Positions 63,329-64,000 of a stretch of DNA of 64,000 nucleotides are shown here, piece after piece (positions within the stretch are counted from its first letter, which is position 1; each line of letters starts with the position of its first letter). This stretch comes from Sindora glabra (taxonomy: Eukaryota; Streptophyta; Magnoliopsida; Fabales; Fabaceae): assembly GCA_020226215.1 (NCBI GenBank), contig CM035232.1:61079220-61143219 (forward strand). The letters run 5' to 3'. The notes beneath the pieces were generated by a model. That model ran no database searches, had not been told where the DNA came from, and saw only the letters and a list, made by a program, of their open reading frames with translations. The translations under genes were made by a program, and so were the position numbers.

Positions 63329-63654
63329 GCTTTTAAGTTAGAAGGAACTTAAATCATCATGCCTATTTTCAATTTGATAATGCTAAAATAAGATCCTTCC
63401 TCCACCCCCATGGAGACATTGGATTTTAGGGAGGATTACATCTTAATAATAACAAACACACCAATCTTTATCATTACGTTTCATCAATTATTGGTCTAAG
63501 TAATATATTTGCTTCCATTATTAATATTAGAGATGAAACTCATTTAAGGATATTGTACATTTTATCAAAGGACTTGCCTTTCATTTGGTATCTCAGATTT
63601 CATATATTTCACAATAAGGATCACACACAAAAACCTAATATATCAAAGAAGTGT
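63329..63654. other. Non-coding flank
   Basis: No feature recognised between the CACTA element and the terminal LTR. Confidence 0.4.
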
Positions 63655-64000
63655 TGATGTACAAGATTTTTATTATATTATTTCCTTCTATTTCATATAT
63701 CTCAATGTGTTACATATACTTAATTTTATAGAATTGTCCTTGTTATATAATTTAGGATTGATTTTATAATGATTTGAAATTGTTCAGTTAATACTAAATT
63801 TTTACACTATTTGAGGTTTTTAACTGTATCATGAGCTTTAAATGTTAGATTGGAAAAATATTTATATTATTGGAAAGCATAAAAAAAGATCTACAATTTT
63901 TATATTTTGGACAAAGCCTAATTCAGATTTTAGAAGGTCTAATTTAATCGAGAAGTTAAAGCCCTATTTCTAATTGAGCTACCTTCAGTTTTTAGGCCAT
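63655..64000 (+). repeat. LTR of the TGAT...ATCA family, truncated by the window end
   Basis: Starts TGATGTACAAGATTTTTATT and follows the 52.15 kb copy block by block: TTATATTATTT.C..CTATTTCAT, ACTTAATTTTATAGAATTG.CCTTGTTA, GAAATTGTT, TATTATTGGAAAGC. It ends with the window, so LTR-only or full-element status is unknown. Confidence 0.8.

Noticed and set aside
1..64000. tRNA, rRNA or other structured RNA genes
   Set aside because: No stretch read as a tRNA cloverleaf (A- and B-box pair) or as rRNA. A covariance-model scan would be needed to exclude small RNAs fully.

Overview
This window looks like plant nuclear DNA, most likely from a eudicot, and it is a transposon graveyard. It is strongly AT-rich and has no bacterial-style gene packing. 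No reading frame exceeds 98 codons. Every recognisable coding relic belongs to a plant transposon superfamily: hAT, Ty1/copia, CACTA, and LTRs that look like Ty3/gypsy. I found no intact host gene, RNA gene or CRISPR array. Genus cannot be decided from what is visible.

Layout. 0.7-3.4 kb: decayed hAT transposase on the minus strand, with its promoter region and an unusual GC-rich hairpin. 4.1-6.2 kb: AT-rich repeats, one shared with an element at 55 kb. 6.2-10.95 kb: a Ty1/copia element on the minus strand (gag, protease, integrase, reverse transcriptase, RNase H) with primer-binding site and 5' LTR; its 3' end is lost. 13.4-14.3 kb: MITE-like element. 14.3-16.0 kb: an island visibly richer in G+C with broken protein-like stretches I cannot name. 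16.1-30 kb: MITEs, a probable long solo LTR (17.46-20.29 kb), duplications and three long AT microsatellites. 30.9-33.2 kb: a 40-bp minisatellite and a large inverted repeat. 34.4-41.3 kb: a non-autonomous LTR element (two ~1.6 kb LTRs, a tRNA-Asp-like primer site, a polypurine tract, no gag or pol) sitting among other LTR debris. 42.1-43.2 kb: Mutator-like foldback MITE. 44.05-45.64 kb: solo LTR with a perfect 5-bp target duplication. 46.5-58.6 kb: CACTA element with a TNP2-type transposase pseudogene on the minus strand, split by two insertions. 59.1-63.3 kb: a second, non-autonomous CACTA element. 63.65 kb to the end: a further LTR of the solo-LTR family, cut by the window edge.

The most informative structure is the nest at 46.5-58.6 kb. 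A hAT-type element with an 8-bp duplication and a long LTR-type insertion with a near-perfect 5-bp duplication each interrupt the transposase, and the reading frame resumes on the far side of each once one copy of the duplication is removed. A further LTR lies inside the second insertion. This gives an order of events: CACTA first, then the hAT and long LTR insertions, then the inner LTR. Many changes at diagnostic sites are C-to-T or G-to-A, as expected for methylated, silenced repeats. I found no convincing evidence for a previously undescribed functional system.
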